Origin: Nitrospira sp.
Lineage (GTDB): Bacteria > Nitrospirota > Nitrospiria > Nitrospirales > Nitrospiraceae
NCBI GenBank assembly: GCA_018242685.1
Contig: JAFEBM010000015.1
Coordinates: 55,111-119,110, forward strand
Length of the DNA stretch: 64,000 nucleotides
Direction: 5' to 3'
This document shows positions 18,754 through 27,569 of this stretch, piece after piece; the stretch's first letter is position 1; each line of letters starts with the position of its first letter. Made by a program: the position numbers and the translations under genes. A model generated the notes under the pieces. That model searched no databases. It had not been told where the DNA came from and saw nothing but the letters and a program-made list of their open reading frames with translations.

Positions 18754-19338
18754 ATGGGCGTGGATGAGGCTCTCTTTCTAGCGATCAACGGTTTGGCAGG
18801 CCGGTGGGCGACTGCCGATCACTTCTTCCTTCAAATCGGAAATCGCAGCATGCTCTATGTGCCTGGAGCCTGCGCCATCGCCTATTGGATTTGGAATAAT
18901 CGGCGGGAGGCGTTGTTGGGAGGCCCGGTTCTGGGAGCAGCGGTCGGACTGGCCGATTTTGGAGGGGGGCAGCTCAAATGGGTTTTTGAACGAGTCAGGC
19001 CTTGCAGGGCGCTTACCGAAGCAGTCAAAATCGAGCCGAACGGCTGTGGAGGACTATTCAGTTTCCCGTCGAACCATGCCGCCAACACCGCGGCAATCGC
19101 GTCGTTCTTACAAGTCCTCTATCCCAAGTCAAGCTGGATCACCTGGCCGATTGTCGCGCTGATCGGGTTTGCTCGAATATATGTCGGAGCACATTATGCG
19201 ACCGATGTGCTTGGAGGGTGGATACTTGGAGGGGCACTGGGTGGAGGGGCTGCGTGGGCACTGCTTCGATGGCCGAGGTTCAGGAAAGAAACGGAGTCGG
19301 TTGCGAGATCAATCAAGGAAGTGGATGTACGGTCCTAA
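18754..19338 (+). CDS. PAP2-family phosphatase, membrane-bound
   Basis: The 194-aa protein carries the three PAP2 phosphatase signatures: K75 with R82-P83 (KWVFERVRP), PSNH at 105-108 and R141...H147...D151 (RIYVGAHYATD). These form the vanadium-haloperoxidase-like active site of lipid phosphatases. Five or six hydrophobic segments surround them. Likely substrates are undecaprenyl pyrophosphate or phosphatidyl-phosphates at the outer face of the inner membrane. Its last four bases overlap the end of the convergent CobW gene. Confidence 0.93.
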   Translation: MGVDEALFLAINGLAGRWATADHFFLQIGNRSMLYVPGACAIAYWIWNNRREALLGGPVLGAAVGLADFGGGQLKWVFERVRPCRALTEAVKIEPNGCGGLFSFPSNHAANTAAIASFLQVLYPKSSWITWPIVALIGFARIYVGAHYATDVLGGWILGGALGGGAAWALLRWPRFRKETESVARSIKEVDVRS

Positions 19339-20309
19339 TGCTCACGAAGTCTCGGTTGGTTTTCCACCGTGGCCAAGAGCTCAGCCCGCAGACGTTCCAC
19401 ATCGTATCCTCGGCCAATCAGCACCAACGCCGGCTCCGGTTCATCCAACAGCGTGAGAGGCGTGATAGTGGCCTGTCCCGGCAACGCATATTGGAATTCT
19501 TGCAACTCCGGTTCCTGCGCAAATCGGAAGTAGCCTTTCGCCCGCTCGAGTTCTTTGGGAATCGTCTTGATCCAAGCCAGGAATCGTCGCCGATTCAACG
19601 GACCGGGCAACGTGATCGTCGTGGCGATGGGATGGTAGGCCGCGCGTTGAGAAGAACCAGAGCGCGACTTATCAAATACGACATTCGTTGGCGCCGTGTG
19701 CTTTGCCGATGGATGCGGGGCCAAAAGGTCGACGGCATCAAGCCGTGCGTGCGACGTTTCCCACAGACGTGCATAGGGGTTCTGATCCAGGATAGAACGG
19801 CGGAATCCCTCCCAGTGGCCTGGGACGTAGAGGTCCCGCTTGTTCAAGATGAGTTCATCGGCACAGCGGATCGCTTGCCTCGTCACATAGGCGCTGGAAT
19901 GGCTTTCCTCCATCGAGACTGGATGCAGAAGCGCTATGATACGTTCAAGGGAAGACAATCGCGACGTGTAGGCATCGGTCACTGCATCGATCACTTCAGC
20001 CGGATCGGCAAGACCTGAGCATTCCAGAATCAACACGTCCGATCCATGATCGCGCACCAGTTGCGCAATACCCCAGGAGAGATCTTCCTTCGTGTCGCAA
20101 CAGACACAACCTCCGGCGAGATTCATGACCTGCTCGGCAAGCGTGCCGGCGCGAGGGCCATCAATACTGACAGACCCGACCTCGTTCATCAGTACGCCGG
20201 TTCGTCGGCCCTGGGTTTTCCAATGTTCCAGCAGCCGCATCAGCAGCGTCGTCTTCCCGGCGCCGAGAGAGCCGCAGAGAATGTAGAAGGGGACGGGAGT
20301 GAAGGTCAT
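19335..20309 (-). CDS. CobW/G3E-family GTPase (metal chaperone-like)
   Basis: The 324-aa protein has the G3E GTPase marks: P-loop GSLGAGKTT at 13-21, the metal-binding CVCC at 68-71 in the switch region, LECSGLADPAEV, and NKRD for guanine recognition. A CobW C-terminal domain follows (about 215-320). Members insert or deliver Zn or Co to client proteins and are often Zur-regulated. No internal His-rich loop is visible. It is convergent with the PAP2 gene and close to the TonB receptor, which fits a local metal theme by inference. Confidence 0.92.
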   Translation of the reverse strand: MTFTPVPFYILCGSLGAGKTTLLMRLLEHWKTQGRRTGVLMNEVGSVSIDGPRAGTLAEQVMNLAGGCVCCDTKEDLSWGIAQLVRDHGSDVLILECSGLADPAEVIDAVTDAYTSRLSSLERIIALLHPVSMEESHSSAYVTRQAIRCADELILNKRDLYVPGHWEGFRRSILDQNPYARLWETSHARLDAVDLLAPHPSAKHTAPTNVVFDKSRSGSSQRAAYHPIATTITLPGPLNRRRFLAWIKTIPKELERAKGYFRFAQEPELQEFQYALPGQATITPLTLLDEPEPALVLIGRGYDVERLRAELLATVENQPRLREH

Positions 20310-20890
20310 ACTCGTCCTTGATCAAGCGCACCGCATTGTACCGGGATAAGTCTAGAACATGAAGGGTTGTCTCCAGAAGCCGTTCGATTCATCGCTTGAG
20401 CCTTCAAGTGCATGTCCGGCGGCGAGGACAGCGGTAGGCTTGTTTATGGTTTGGTGATCATCGCGATGAGTACGATCAGTTTTCCAGTTTTGGATTGTAG
20501 ACAATCTGGTAACTCCTCACACTTACGACATTTCAACTAACTAATAGATCGGCTGTTACCTCGCACGTCAACTATATTGGATTGGTGCCTTTCGCACACG
20601 TTGCTTGTTGCGAAATCGCACGGCAACATAATGTTCTTTAAGCATATCTTGCAGGTGTTATCGATTGCCGCGCCTCGCTCGACACATACATAGTAACCCT
20701 ACAGACTAGGTAGAGCTGACAGCAAGGCATCAATTTTGCTTTATGTAAACTGTTCGGTGCCATGCCTCGGTCAGTTTATAAGAGTCTTTTCCGGTTAGAA
20801 TCCCGGAAAAATAAAGAGCGCTGTATCGAGTTTCCGCCTCGCACTCACATCACGGAAACTCCAGATCGCTCCTGACGGAAGGAGCGTTCG
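20310..20890. other. Long AT-richer intergenic region upstream of receiver gene
   Basis: No coding sequence is supported in these 580 bp. An inverted repeat TTTTCCGG / CCGGAAAA separated by 8 bases lies near 20788-20811. Near the 3' end, the ribosome binding site of the next gene lies in a hairpin, described separately. The length leaves room for a small RNA or for divergent promoters, but no specific signal was found. Confidence 0.4.
20867..20886 (+). promoter_or_regulatory. Hairpin enclosing the ribosome binding site of the receiver gene
   Basis: CGCTCC (20867-20872) pairs perfectly with GGAGCG (20881-20886) across an 8-base loop. The GGAG of the second arm is the ribosome binding site of the gene starting at 20891, six bases away. 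Folding would hide the site, so translation may depend on melting, a protein or a trans-acting RNA. This is seen in sequence; the function is inferred. Confidence 0.55.
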
Positions 20891-21337
20891 ATGATTGGTT
20901 ATGGCAAGCGGGTGTTAGTTGTTGGTGATGAAGAGTTCGTAGACAGCTTCCTCATTGGCGAACTAGACCTGCACTGCTTTGTGGTGGCGACAGTGGCGGA
21001 TGGACTGCAGGCCCTGAACGAACTGCGGCGCCGTCATTTTGATGCCGTGATCGCCTATGTGCAGACACCTAATTTGAATGGTCTCGCCCTCCTCTATCAA
21101 TGTCGGCTGGTGTGGCCGCAGCTGCCGATCATTCTCGTATCAGAGCCTCACGAAGACGTCGTCGATCTGGCTATAAATCGAGGAGCCTATGCCTGCCTGG
21201 CCAAACCAGTCGAAACTAGAAAACTGATCCATGTCGTTTCAGGGGCTCTCGCCCACATCGTCGATCCCGGTCTCCAAAGGGAACAGTTATCCGAAGCCTT
21301 TTCTGGAGGTAGCATTCGCCCATATTCGACAATTTGA
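20891..21337 (+). CDS. Receiver-domain protein with substituted phosphoacceptor (pseudo-receiver)
   Basis: This 148-aa single-domain protein follows the CheY fold: RVLVVGDEE with acidic residues 13-15, then alternating strands and helices, Ser84 in place of the usual Thr/Ser, and conserved Lys105-Pro106 (CLAKP). The phosphorylated Asp of the family is replaced by Tyr56 in AYVQTPNLNG, where relatives read xxDxxMPxxxG. It therefore should not be phosphorylated in the normal way and may act as a constitutive or protein-binding receiver. No output domain is attached and no histidine kinase is nearby. The ribosome binding site lies in a hairpin. Confidence 0.88.
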   Translation: MIGYGKRVLVVGDEEFVDSFLIGELDLHCFVVATVADGLQALNELRRRHFDAVIAYVQTPNLNGLALLYQCRLVWPQLPIILVSEPHEDVVDLAINRGAYACLAKPVETRKLIHVVSGALAHIVDPGLQREQLSEAFSGGSIRPYSTI

Positions 21338-22102
21338 AGCGATTGGGCTGGTGTATCAATCTGGAGAGACAGGCTGGCGGGTTCTAGGCTTTGAACACCG
21401 TTGACGTCTTTACTACTACAAAGGGCCTACGCTCCTATAGAAGATAATAAGAAGATAGAAGAAGGTGGTGGCTGTTCGGAGAATATGGTGTCTGTGATGA
21501 TCGGAGTTGTTTTGTGCAAGGGATGGGAATTTTGTCGTTGGCCACCGGCAGCGTCTCGCAACGTCTCATTGTATATTGTATGATGACAAAAACGACGGAC
21601 GGTGAGCTGCTCCAATTTATGGTCAGATCTACACGCAGGATTAGGAGGAAAATTTCAGCAATAGCAGATAGCCAGGTCACGATTGGGAGGCGATGGAAAT
21701 TTCTGACTGAAGGCCGTCAAGGACTTCTGCAAACCTCCATTCTGTGTGATCGCTTGGACAGCAAGTCTTGTGCTTATTAATAAGGACAAAAGACTCTTGA
21801 TCTCTTGAACAAAGATCCGTTCTATTTCGACAACTTGACCGATCCTGATTATGCGACCAAGTGACGCTCTTGCTGTCAGGGTTCGCTGGCGGGCGGAGGA
21901 TTATGAGGCGCTGTGGCCATAAACGGATTGCTTGGATGAAGCCGCCATGTTTCTGTGACAACCCCTCTTCAGGGGGGTATTCTTCATTCCTTCATATGGT
22001 GTAAGTAAGTTTCCTATAATCTCGTATTAGACTAACTACTTTGAACAAGTTTATTTTCCAGAGTGGATGTGAATAACAAATAACAGATGAGGCCGGACTA
22101 CC
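21338..22102. other. Intergenic region of about 765 bp without supported genes
   Basis: Short open frames exist on both strands (for example plus 21514-21780), but none has a recognisable product, strong ribosome binding site or coding-like composition. Around 21790-21860 sense-like peptide text (NKDPFYFDNLTDPDYATK) suggests a decayed gene. A small hairpin CCCCT-CTTC-AGGGG lies near 21963-21976, without a T run. Confidence 0.4.
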
Positions 22103-23371
22103 ATGGAAATGAATCCTCCCCTTCAACTTATTGCTATTGAGAAACCGAGCGCTCCACGAGACTCAGCCCCATCATGTAAGGTTTCCACTCCTGGGGACAT
22201 GCCGATGACGAGGCGGCACAAGTACCGGATGATCGCGTTGGCGCTTGTGCATGTCTACATCGCATTTCATATGATTGCGTGGCACATCTTCGGGATTCAG
22301 ATCTGGGGCAAGACTGCCATGATGGGAGTCCCGTCGCTTGCGAACGGGACCATCAATGCGGCCTCGATCATGGTGCTACTGATCTTAGGGTCGATTTTGA
22401 TTTTTGGCCGTGGCTTTTGCGGCTGGGTCTGCCACATGCGAGGGGCGATCGAATTTGCTGATTGGGTGCTTGTTAAACTGAAAATTCCTCGCTATCAGAA
22501 AATAAGGGACAAAAATTTGCTAATTAATACGCCCCATCGATGGCTGCTCAGAATTGGAGCGTTGTTTGTACTCTTGTTGCCGGTCATTATTCTGATTCAC
22601 AACACGGGGTTCCAGACGAAAGTAAGTCCGATGACGCCGCCACCGCTCGCTGATCTGCCGGGGTATGAAGGCAAGGCATTTGCGAAAGCCGCCTGGTTCA
22701 ACTTTGATATCAGCCCAACCTGGCACGACTTCTTCATCGCATTTGGGTTTGCCGTATTGATTCAGTTCATCATGAGCGTGGTGCTCAATCTTCGCTATGG
22801 GCAGGGTGCCTTTTGCCGGGTACTTTGCCCCTATGTGACGCTCATGGTCCCTCTCATGAATCGGTCTCCCTTTCAATCGAAGATTACCCGTGTCGCTCAG
22901 TGTATAGGGTGCCGGGACTGCAGCAATGCCTGCCCTCAAGGGATCGATGTGAGTCGGGAAATTTGGCATTTTGATGGAAAAGTCACAAATCTCGAATGCA
23001 TCAAGTGCTATGCCTGCATCGATGCGTGCGATGACAATGTGTTGAGGGATACCTCGCTGCCGGCCGTTCCGCAAACGGATCGGCTGAAGCCATACGAAAA
23101 GCGTCCCTGGCAGCAGGAGGTGGTACGAAAAGATGGATTGCTCAGCAATAGCCATCACATGCAGGTGTTCGAGCCGCTCGGGCCGATAGCCGATTTTTCA
23201 TCGCTTCTTGTCGCCCTGGTGTGCGGAGGTATCACCTCTCGCTTTGGAGGATTTTGGTTCTATCCAGGCGCAATCCTGTCTTTTATTGTATTTCGAGAGG
23301 GTTGTCTGTATCTGATGAAATGGTCCTCGGCGATCAAGGCAAGGTCAGCAGTCGTGTCCAGTAAAGGATGA
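22103..23371 (+). CDS. Membrane polyferredoxin, NapH/CcoG-like 4Fe-4S protein
   Basis: The 422-aa protein has several membrane helices and two ferredoxin-type clusters: CIGCRDCSNACP and CIKCYACIDAC (about residues 270-310). Two further Cys pairs follow membrane helices in FGRGFCGWVCHMRG and GQGAFCRVLCPY, the CX3C(P) motifs of NapH, MauN and CcoG/RdxA proteins. Such proteins move electrons from quinol to periplasmic acceptors or reduce copper for cytochrome oxidase assembly. A final hydrophobic pair sits near the C-terminus. No nap or cco genes are in view, so the partner is unknown. A 59-aa membrane protein follows 55 bp downstream. Confidence 0.9.
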   Translation: MEMNPPLQLIAIEKPSAPRDSAPSCKVSTPGDMPMTRRHKYRMIALALVHVYIAFHMIAWHIFGIQIWGKTAMMGVPSLANGTINAASIMVLLILGSILIFGRGFCGWVCHMRGAIEFADWVLVKLKIPRYQKIRDKNLLINTPHRWLLRIGALFVLLLPVIILIHNTGFQTKVSPMTPPPLADLPGYEGKAFAKAAWFNFDISPTWHDFFIAFGFAVLIQFIMSVVLNLRYGQGAFCRVLCPYVTLMVPLMNRSPFQSKITRVAQCIGCRDCSNACPQGIDVSREIWHFDGKVTNLECIKCYACIDACDDNVLRDTSLPAVPQTDRLKPYEKRPWQQEVVRKDGLLSNSHHMQVFEPLGPIADFSSLLVALVCGGITSRFGGFWFYPGAILSFIVFREGCLYLMKWSSAIKARSAVVSSKG

Positions 23372-23426
23372 GATGTGGTTCAGGTAAGACAAGGAAAAAA
23401 TATAACATAAGAAAGGAATATAATAT

Positions 23427-23606
23427 ATGGCTACAGACTCTCGAGCAAAAGACTATCTGGGAACAGTTGGCGAACTTATCCATCTCATCAGCGAAAGAAA
23501 ATCTTACTGGCTGGCACCCGTTATCTTTGCTCTGTTGCTAGTGGCGGCACTGGGATTCTTTCTTGAAGGAAGCGTACTCGCCCCGGCGATTTACTCAATT
23601 TTCTAG
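23427..23606 (+). CDS. 59-aa single-span membrane protein, DUF5989-like
   Basis: This is a short frame from ATG 23427, preceded by GAAAGGAAT. The N-terminal half is hydrophilic (YLGTVGELIHLISERKSYWL). One membrane helix follows (APVIFALLLVAALGFFLEGS), and the protein ends APAIYSIF. The pattern of a short amphipathic start, KxxW/YWLxP, one helix and a GSxxxPxIYxxF end matches DUF5989 proteins. Those often neighbour SGNH hydrolases and carbamoyltransferases in surface polysaccharide loci; an SGNH hydrolase lies 1 kb downstream here. Function is unknown. Confidence 0.82.
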   Translation: MATDSRAKDYLGTVGELIHLISERKSYWLAPVIFALLLVAALGFFLEGSVLAPAIYSIF

Positions 23607-23622
23607 TCCAATGGATTTAACT

Positions 23623-23663
23623 CCCTATTGCGTCGGGTGGAAAGTTAACCTGACGCGATAGGG
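23623..23663. terminator. Long stem-loop after the DUF5989-like gene
   Basis: The arm at 23623-23637 pairs over all 15 bases with 23649-23663, with two G-T wobbles, around an 11-base loop. It lies 17 bases after the stop codon. It lacks a following T tract, so it may act as an mRNA-stabilising structure or a factor-dependent terminator, or be a repeat palindrome. Confidence 0.5.
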
Positions 23664-23720
23664 GGGTAGAAAACACGGTCCCGCACATCCGACGATTATT
23701 TTATCGCGTTGGAGTAGTCA

Positions 23721-24011
23721 ATGTTGGAAGTTCAGGACGTTCAAGGTAACCTGGCAAGAATAAGAATGCGGGGTCGTTTATTTTGGGCGGTCTTGATTGG
23801 CGGTTTCTTGCTCGCCATTATTCTCGTTCCCATTAACTATGCCGCTGCAAAGGTGGTAGGGTTTTTGTGGGTCATTCTGAGCATCGCAACGTGGATGTCT
23901 CCTATGATGAATCATTGCCCTAACTGTCACAAGCCATTTTTTGGAGGATGGGTTCCCTCCGGTTTGACTGTAATCAGCTGTGCGAACTGTGGCGTCAAAC
24001 TTGGCGAATGA
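23721..24011 (+). CDS. Small membrane protein with C-terminal zinc ribbon
   Basis: The protein is 96 aa. Two hydrophobic segments (about 22-42 and 46-60) precede a Cys4 zinc-ribbon-like end: CPNCHKPF and, 19 residues later, CANCGVKLGE. The start is supported by GGAGTAG eight bases upstream. The family is not recognised. It stands alone between non-coding stretches. Confidence 0.75.
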   Translation: MLEVQDVQGNLARIRMRGRLFWAVLIGGFLLAIILVPINYAAAKVVGFLWVILSIATWMSPMMNHCPNCHKPFFGGWVPSGLTVISCANCGVKLGE

Positions 24012-24602
24012 AAAGAAGGGGTAGACGTAGTGTCCGCCATGCGAATGTCCATTCTGAGATGAATCGGGTTGCCGAAGCGTCGTAGGCTAGGGCTGCGCCG
24101 CTGGTTCACCTAATAGAGAGCGCTTTCCCAAGGAATCTACCTCCAAGCGCCTTTTCACTTTTGCCATCTCTCACTTTCTCCCAGAAGACAAGACCATCTG
24201 CTTGGAAATTTGGTGGTGTCGAGGCCTGATCTACGAGCTTGAGTTATGACACCAAACGGCACAAGAAGAATCGATCATCGAACTGCATCACGGATACCCA
24301 GGTTGGTATTGCGACCACAGAACTTTGCTTCAAGCACAAAATCTCGATGAGACGTGAAGCCAGCGATCTGAAGAAACTCCTCAGATAGAGAATACAATCC
24401 ATCGATTCAAAGTGGTGGTAACGAAGCGGGGGCTAAAGCTCTCGGTTTTGATAAATGGCCATATTACTTAAGTATAGTAGACCATATGATGGGAGAAGTG
24501 CTAAAGAGATCCCGACAGTTCCGGTCAATATGCAGCATGGCGGATAACACAGCTCTTTTTGAGAAGCAGCATCTGCATATGACGTGGTCGGGAGATTGAT
24601 CG
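24012..24602. other. Intergenic region of about 590 bp without supported genes
   Basis: No gene is supported. Minus-strand frames near 24433-24709 overlap the start of the next gene and show no family pattern. Sense-like text around 24230-24390 may be a transposase or other gene in advanced decay, but it could not be matched. Confidence 0.35.
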
Positions 24603-25781
24603 ATGTCTGAAGTTTCGTCAAGATATTCTCCATTTCGGACGCTTCTTGGTTCAGCGTGGGTACAGATCGATCTCTCCGCATTTCGCTTGCTTGGCGTGCT
24701 TGTCTTCATCGTGATTACGTTGATCTGTGGAGAAATATTCGTGCGTCTTTTTTTTTCCTATCACACGCCTGATACGGTGAAGAATCATTCATTGCCCTAT
24801 GTCCCGACTGTCTATGCCAGGACAATGTTTGCGCCTGTGAACGACCGGATTGAAATGACTCCTGTAAAAGTCATGAGTGCCAAAACCTATTTCATCAATG
24901 AACATGGATCACGAGGGGCATCATTCAAACTTCCGAAGCCTCCAGAGGTACGGCGGATTGTTGTCCTTGGCGGGTCAACGGTTTTTGACTTGAACGCAGA
25001 CGAAGGATTCGATTGGCCGCACTTAGTGGAAAAGTTCTTGAAGGAAAAGGGCCATCATCAGATAGAAGTAATCAATGCCGGCGTTCCTGGAGCTACCACC
25101 AGCGACTCGGTCGGACGACTGTATGCGGAGATCTGGCAGTGGGAACCTGACTACCTTCTGATTTACGAGGCCTGGAACGATATTAAGTATTTCAATTCCC
25201 TCTCCTATGACACCCCGTTGATTCGATTGGTTAAACCCGCTAACCCCAATGCTGATCCATTCAAAAATTATCAAGGGACGATGGATTACCTGCTCTCTTA
25301 CTCTCAACTATACGTCAAAGTAAGGAGCAGGTACTTTGCGTGGAAACATAGGGTTGGCTCAGAGGGCAGACTCAAATCGGAGAGGAGAGACAATGTTGGA
25401 GATTTGGGTTTGGCACAATTCAGGCTGAATCTGGAAACATTCGTTGATATCAGCAGAAACATTCACGCTACTCCCATTTTGGTCACTCAAGCCACACTTG
25501 TAAGCCCTACGAACGCAGAGGAAGATCGAGAGAAGATCGCTTATGGATATGTGGGGTTGAGTCATGAAGGCATTTTGCAGGCATATGAAAAATGCCGCCA
25601 GGTTGTTTGGGGGGTTGCGCGGGAAAAGAAAGTAGATGCTCTTGATCTTCTGCCTCAGCTTCAAGGGAAAAGCGAATTATTCCAAGACCATGATCATACG
25701 AACCCTCGTGGGAGTGAAGAGGTCGCCAGGAGAGTTGCAGATTTCCTAGACCCTCTCTTAAAGCACAACCCGGAGCGATGA
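24603..25781 (+). CDS. SGNH/GDSL-type hydrolase with N-terminal membrane anchor
   Basis: The protein is 392 aa. An N-terminal helix (about 32-50, VLVFIVITLICGEIFVRLFF) anchors it, with the catalytic part outside. SGNH blocks are visible: VVLGGSTVF (block I, Ser nucleophile), NAGVPGATTSDS (block II Gly), YEAWNDI (block III Asn) and DHDHTNPRGSEEVARRV (block V Asp-x-x-His). Substrates in this family are acyl esters of glycans or lipids. Similar proteins with an N-terminal helix sit in exopolysaccharide loci with DUF5989 proteins, one of which lies just upstream. GGGAG nine bases before ATG supports the start. Confidence 0.87.
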   Translation: MSEVSSRYSPFRTLLGSAWVQIDLSAFRLLGVLVFIVITLICGEIFVRLFFSYHTPDTVKNHSLPYVPTVYARTMFAPVNDRIEMTPVKVMSAKTYFINEHGSRGASFKLPKPPEVRRIVVLGGSTVFDLNADEGFDWPHLVEKFLKEKGHHQIEVINAGVPGATTSDSVGRLYAEIWQWEPDYLLIYEAWNDIKYFNSLSYDTPLIRLVKPANPNADPFKNYQGTMDYLLSYSQLYVKVRSRYFAWKHRVGSEGRLKSERRDNVGDLGLAQFRLNLETFVDISRNIHATPILVTQATLVSPTNAEEDREKIAYGYVGLSHEGILQAYEKCRQVVWGVAREKKVDALDLLPQLQGKSELFQDHDHTNPRGSEEVARRVADFLDPLLKHNPER

Positions 25782-26786
25782 TTTGTTCGAGATCCGATCA
25801 TTACTCTAGAACCTACCTCAAAATCGATTTTTGATGAAATCGATTTTGCGCAATGCAGTTGTCTGCATTGGAATCTTACGGAAATACCCTAGGCCACGCG
25901 CACACAAGAGGCGAGTAGGGACATGCCTGTGGTGGATACGAGCCCCACAGTCTGACCTGGTTGCACATTGGGCGGCAGTGTCAGCGATTGGACGATAGAG
26001 GCCGGATGAGCCGAGGGGTTCACGTCAGATTCTCGAATGGCATGGGGTACGATTTTCTCACGTTACTCAACTTTTTAACGTCGATGCGAGTTGTGATTCG
26101 TACGTACAGGGCGGCAAACTGCAGACGACAGAGATTGCGCCATGGCAAAGATGATTCCGGTAGCCTAGATCTTTGGGGTAGCTTTGGCATCCGGATCGTA
26201 GCTAGAAACGTCTGAGGAATGACCGCATAAACTCTACCTGGTTTGGATCATCGAAGTTCGCGTGCCTCTTCTCTCGTTTCCTGAATCCGTAGTCGTTCGA
26301 GGCATGAGAATTCAAATGCATTGTGGAGTATATCGTCCCGCATCTGGGTCAGATGCGCAGCCGCACTCGCGCTTCACATATTCCTGCCACAACGGTGCTC
26401 TTAAAGATATCAGTCAAACCTCGACGCCGCACTGATTGAGTAAATTAGGAAAATATGGAGTCTCTTCAAGGAGGAAGAGGATTGACAATTCTTCGCACCT
26501 AGGATACTGCTCCCGTCAGCAACGTAGGGTAGAAGATCTTCCAGCAGATTCGATGAAGTGCTCTGTCTCAAGCAGAGTTCAGCATCCCATGATGAAGTAG
26601 TTTCCATGAAGTGCCCCTGCTTAAAAGATGAGTCCAATAAGTCGTTAGAATCGTGTAGATTGCGATGCAATCTGTCAAAAGATAATCGAGACAGTGCATG
26701 CGACGAATTCACTACGCACGTCATTGGGAAAAACAAGAAACTGAAGAGGGTAGGGGGCGCTGGCCTGTGAAGAAGGAGAGCTGTCG
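25782..26786. other. Intergenic region of about 1 kb between SGNH hydrolase and parA
   Basis: No intact gene is supported. On the minus strand, roughly 25889-26065 is open for about 58 codons and reads like protein (SIVQSLTLPPNVQPGQTVG), but it is bounded by stops and has no start, so it may be a remnant. A plus frame at 26558-26770 ends 16 bp before parA and is unsupported. Palindromes near 25820-25870 are listed separately. Confidence 0.4.
25820..25870. repeat. Cluster of palindromes after the SGNH hydrolase gene
   Basis: AAAATCGATTTT (25820-25831) and AAATCGATTT (25837-25846) are self-complementary and can pair with each other. They are followed by a hairpin CAATGCA-GTTGTC-TGCATTG (25851-25870). 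Lying 39 bp after the stop codon, the group may be a transcription end or a protein-binding site. Confidence 0.45.
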
Positions 26787-27569
26787 ATGAAAACATTGGT
26801 TTTAGCCAATCAGAAGGGCGGCGTGGGGAAAACGGCCATTGCCTGCCAACTTGGGTACTTTCTCGTCGAATATCTCAAGAAACGGGTGTTGATCATCGAT
26901 TTAGACCATCAGGGGAACACGTCGAAAAACATCATCATGTCGAACCTGGCCACCACCTCGGCGATTACAGCCAATCAATTATTGACCGAACATGTCACCA
27001 CTATTGAAGAGGGAAACTTCGTGGTGATTCCGTCGCATGGTGATCTCTTGAGACTCGAAAGACGAGAAGAAGATCACAACCAATTCGCGATGAATCTCAA
27101 ACTCTTTCTAAACGAAATAGATGACCGGTTTGATGTGGCTATTATTGACACGAATCCGAACCCTGATATTCGTGTACTTGCCTCGCTTGTGGTGGGTGAT
27201 TTTGTGCTGTCTCCTATTCAATTGAATCAAGAGGCCGTCGATGGTATTGCTGCGCTACGGGCACAAGTCTTAAAGATACAAAGTACATTGAATAAAGATC
27301 TCCGATTCATCGGTCTCCTCCCGAATCTTGTGGAGCCGACTCCGTTTCAACGCGCAAATTTCGAACAGCTCTGTACGGCGTTTGCTTCATTGTTCATTCG
27401 ACTGGATGATGGGCGTATGGCCGCCATTCCATCACGCACGGCCGTGGCTGAAGCTCAGGCAATGGGGGCGCCGATCTGGACATTGCAAAAAACAAGTTCA
27501 CGCGATGCGTGGATGCATCTCAAACCGATCTTTCAGAAAGTTGTTCATACGATGGGGGTTACAGAATGA
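26787..27569 (+). CDS. parA: ParA-family partition ATPase
   Basis: This 260-aa protein has the deviant Walker A KGGVGKT at residues 10-16, LIIDLDHQGNTSK (Walker A', Asp) and VAIIDTNPNPD (Walker B). These define ParA/Soj ATPases that position DNA with ParB. There is no N-terminal HTH, so it is the short (Soj/type Ib-like or IncC-like) form. A strong AAGGAG precedes the ATG. The stop overlaps the parB start by ATGA. It lies at the edge of a transposon-littered, gene-poor region, which fits a plasmid or island origin rather than the chromosomal parAB. Confidence 0.93.
   Translation: MKTLVLANQKGGVGKTAIACQLGYFLVEYLKKRVLIIDLDHQGNTSKNIIMSNLATTSAITANQLLTEHVTTIEEGNFVVIPSHGDLLRLERREEDHNQFAMNLKLFLNEIDDRFDVAIIDTNPNPDIRVLASLVVGDFVLSPIQLNQEAVDGIAALRAQVLKIQSTLNKDLRFIGLLPNLVEPTPFQRANFEQLCTAFASLFIRLDDGRMAAIPSRTAVAEAQAMGAPIWTLQKTSSRDAWMHLKPIFQKVVHTMGVTE

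Noticed and set aside
19002..20018. 338-codon plus-strand frame
   Set aside because: Covers the PAP2 end and the antisense of the CobW gene; both of those have full motif sets.
26410..26796. 128-codon minus-strand frame before parA
   Set aside because: Overlaps the parA start in antisense and has low-complexity Ser/Leu text without motifs.
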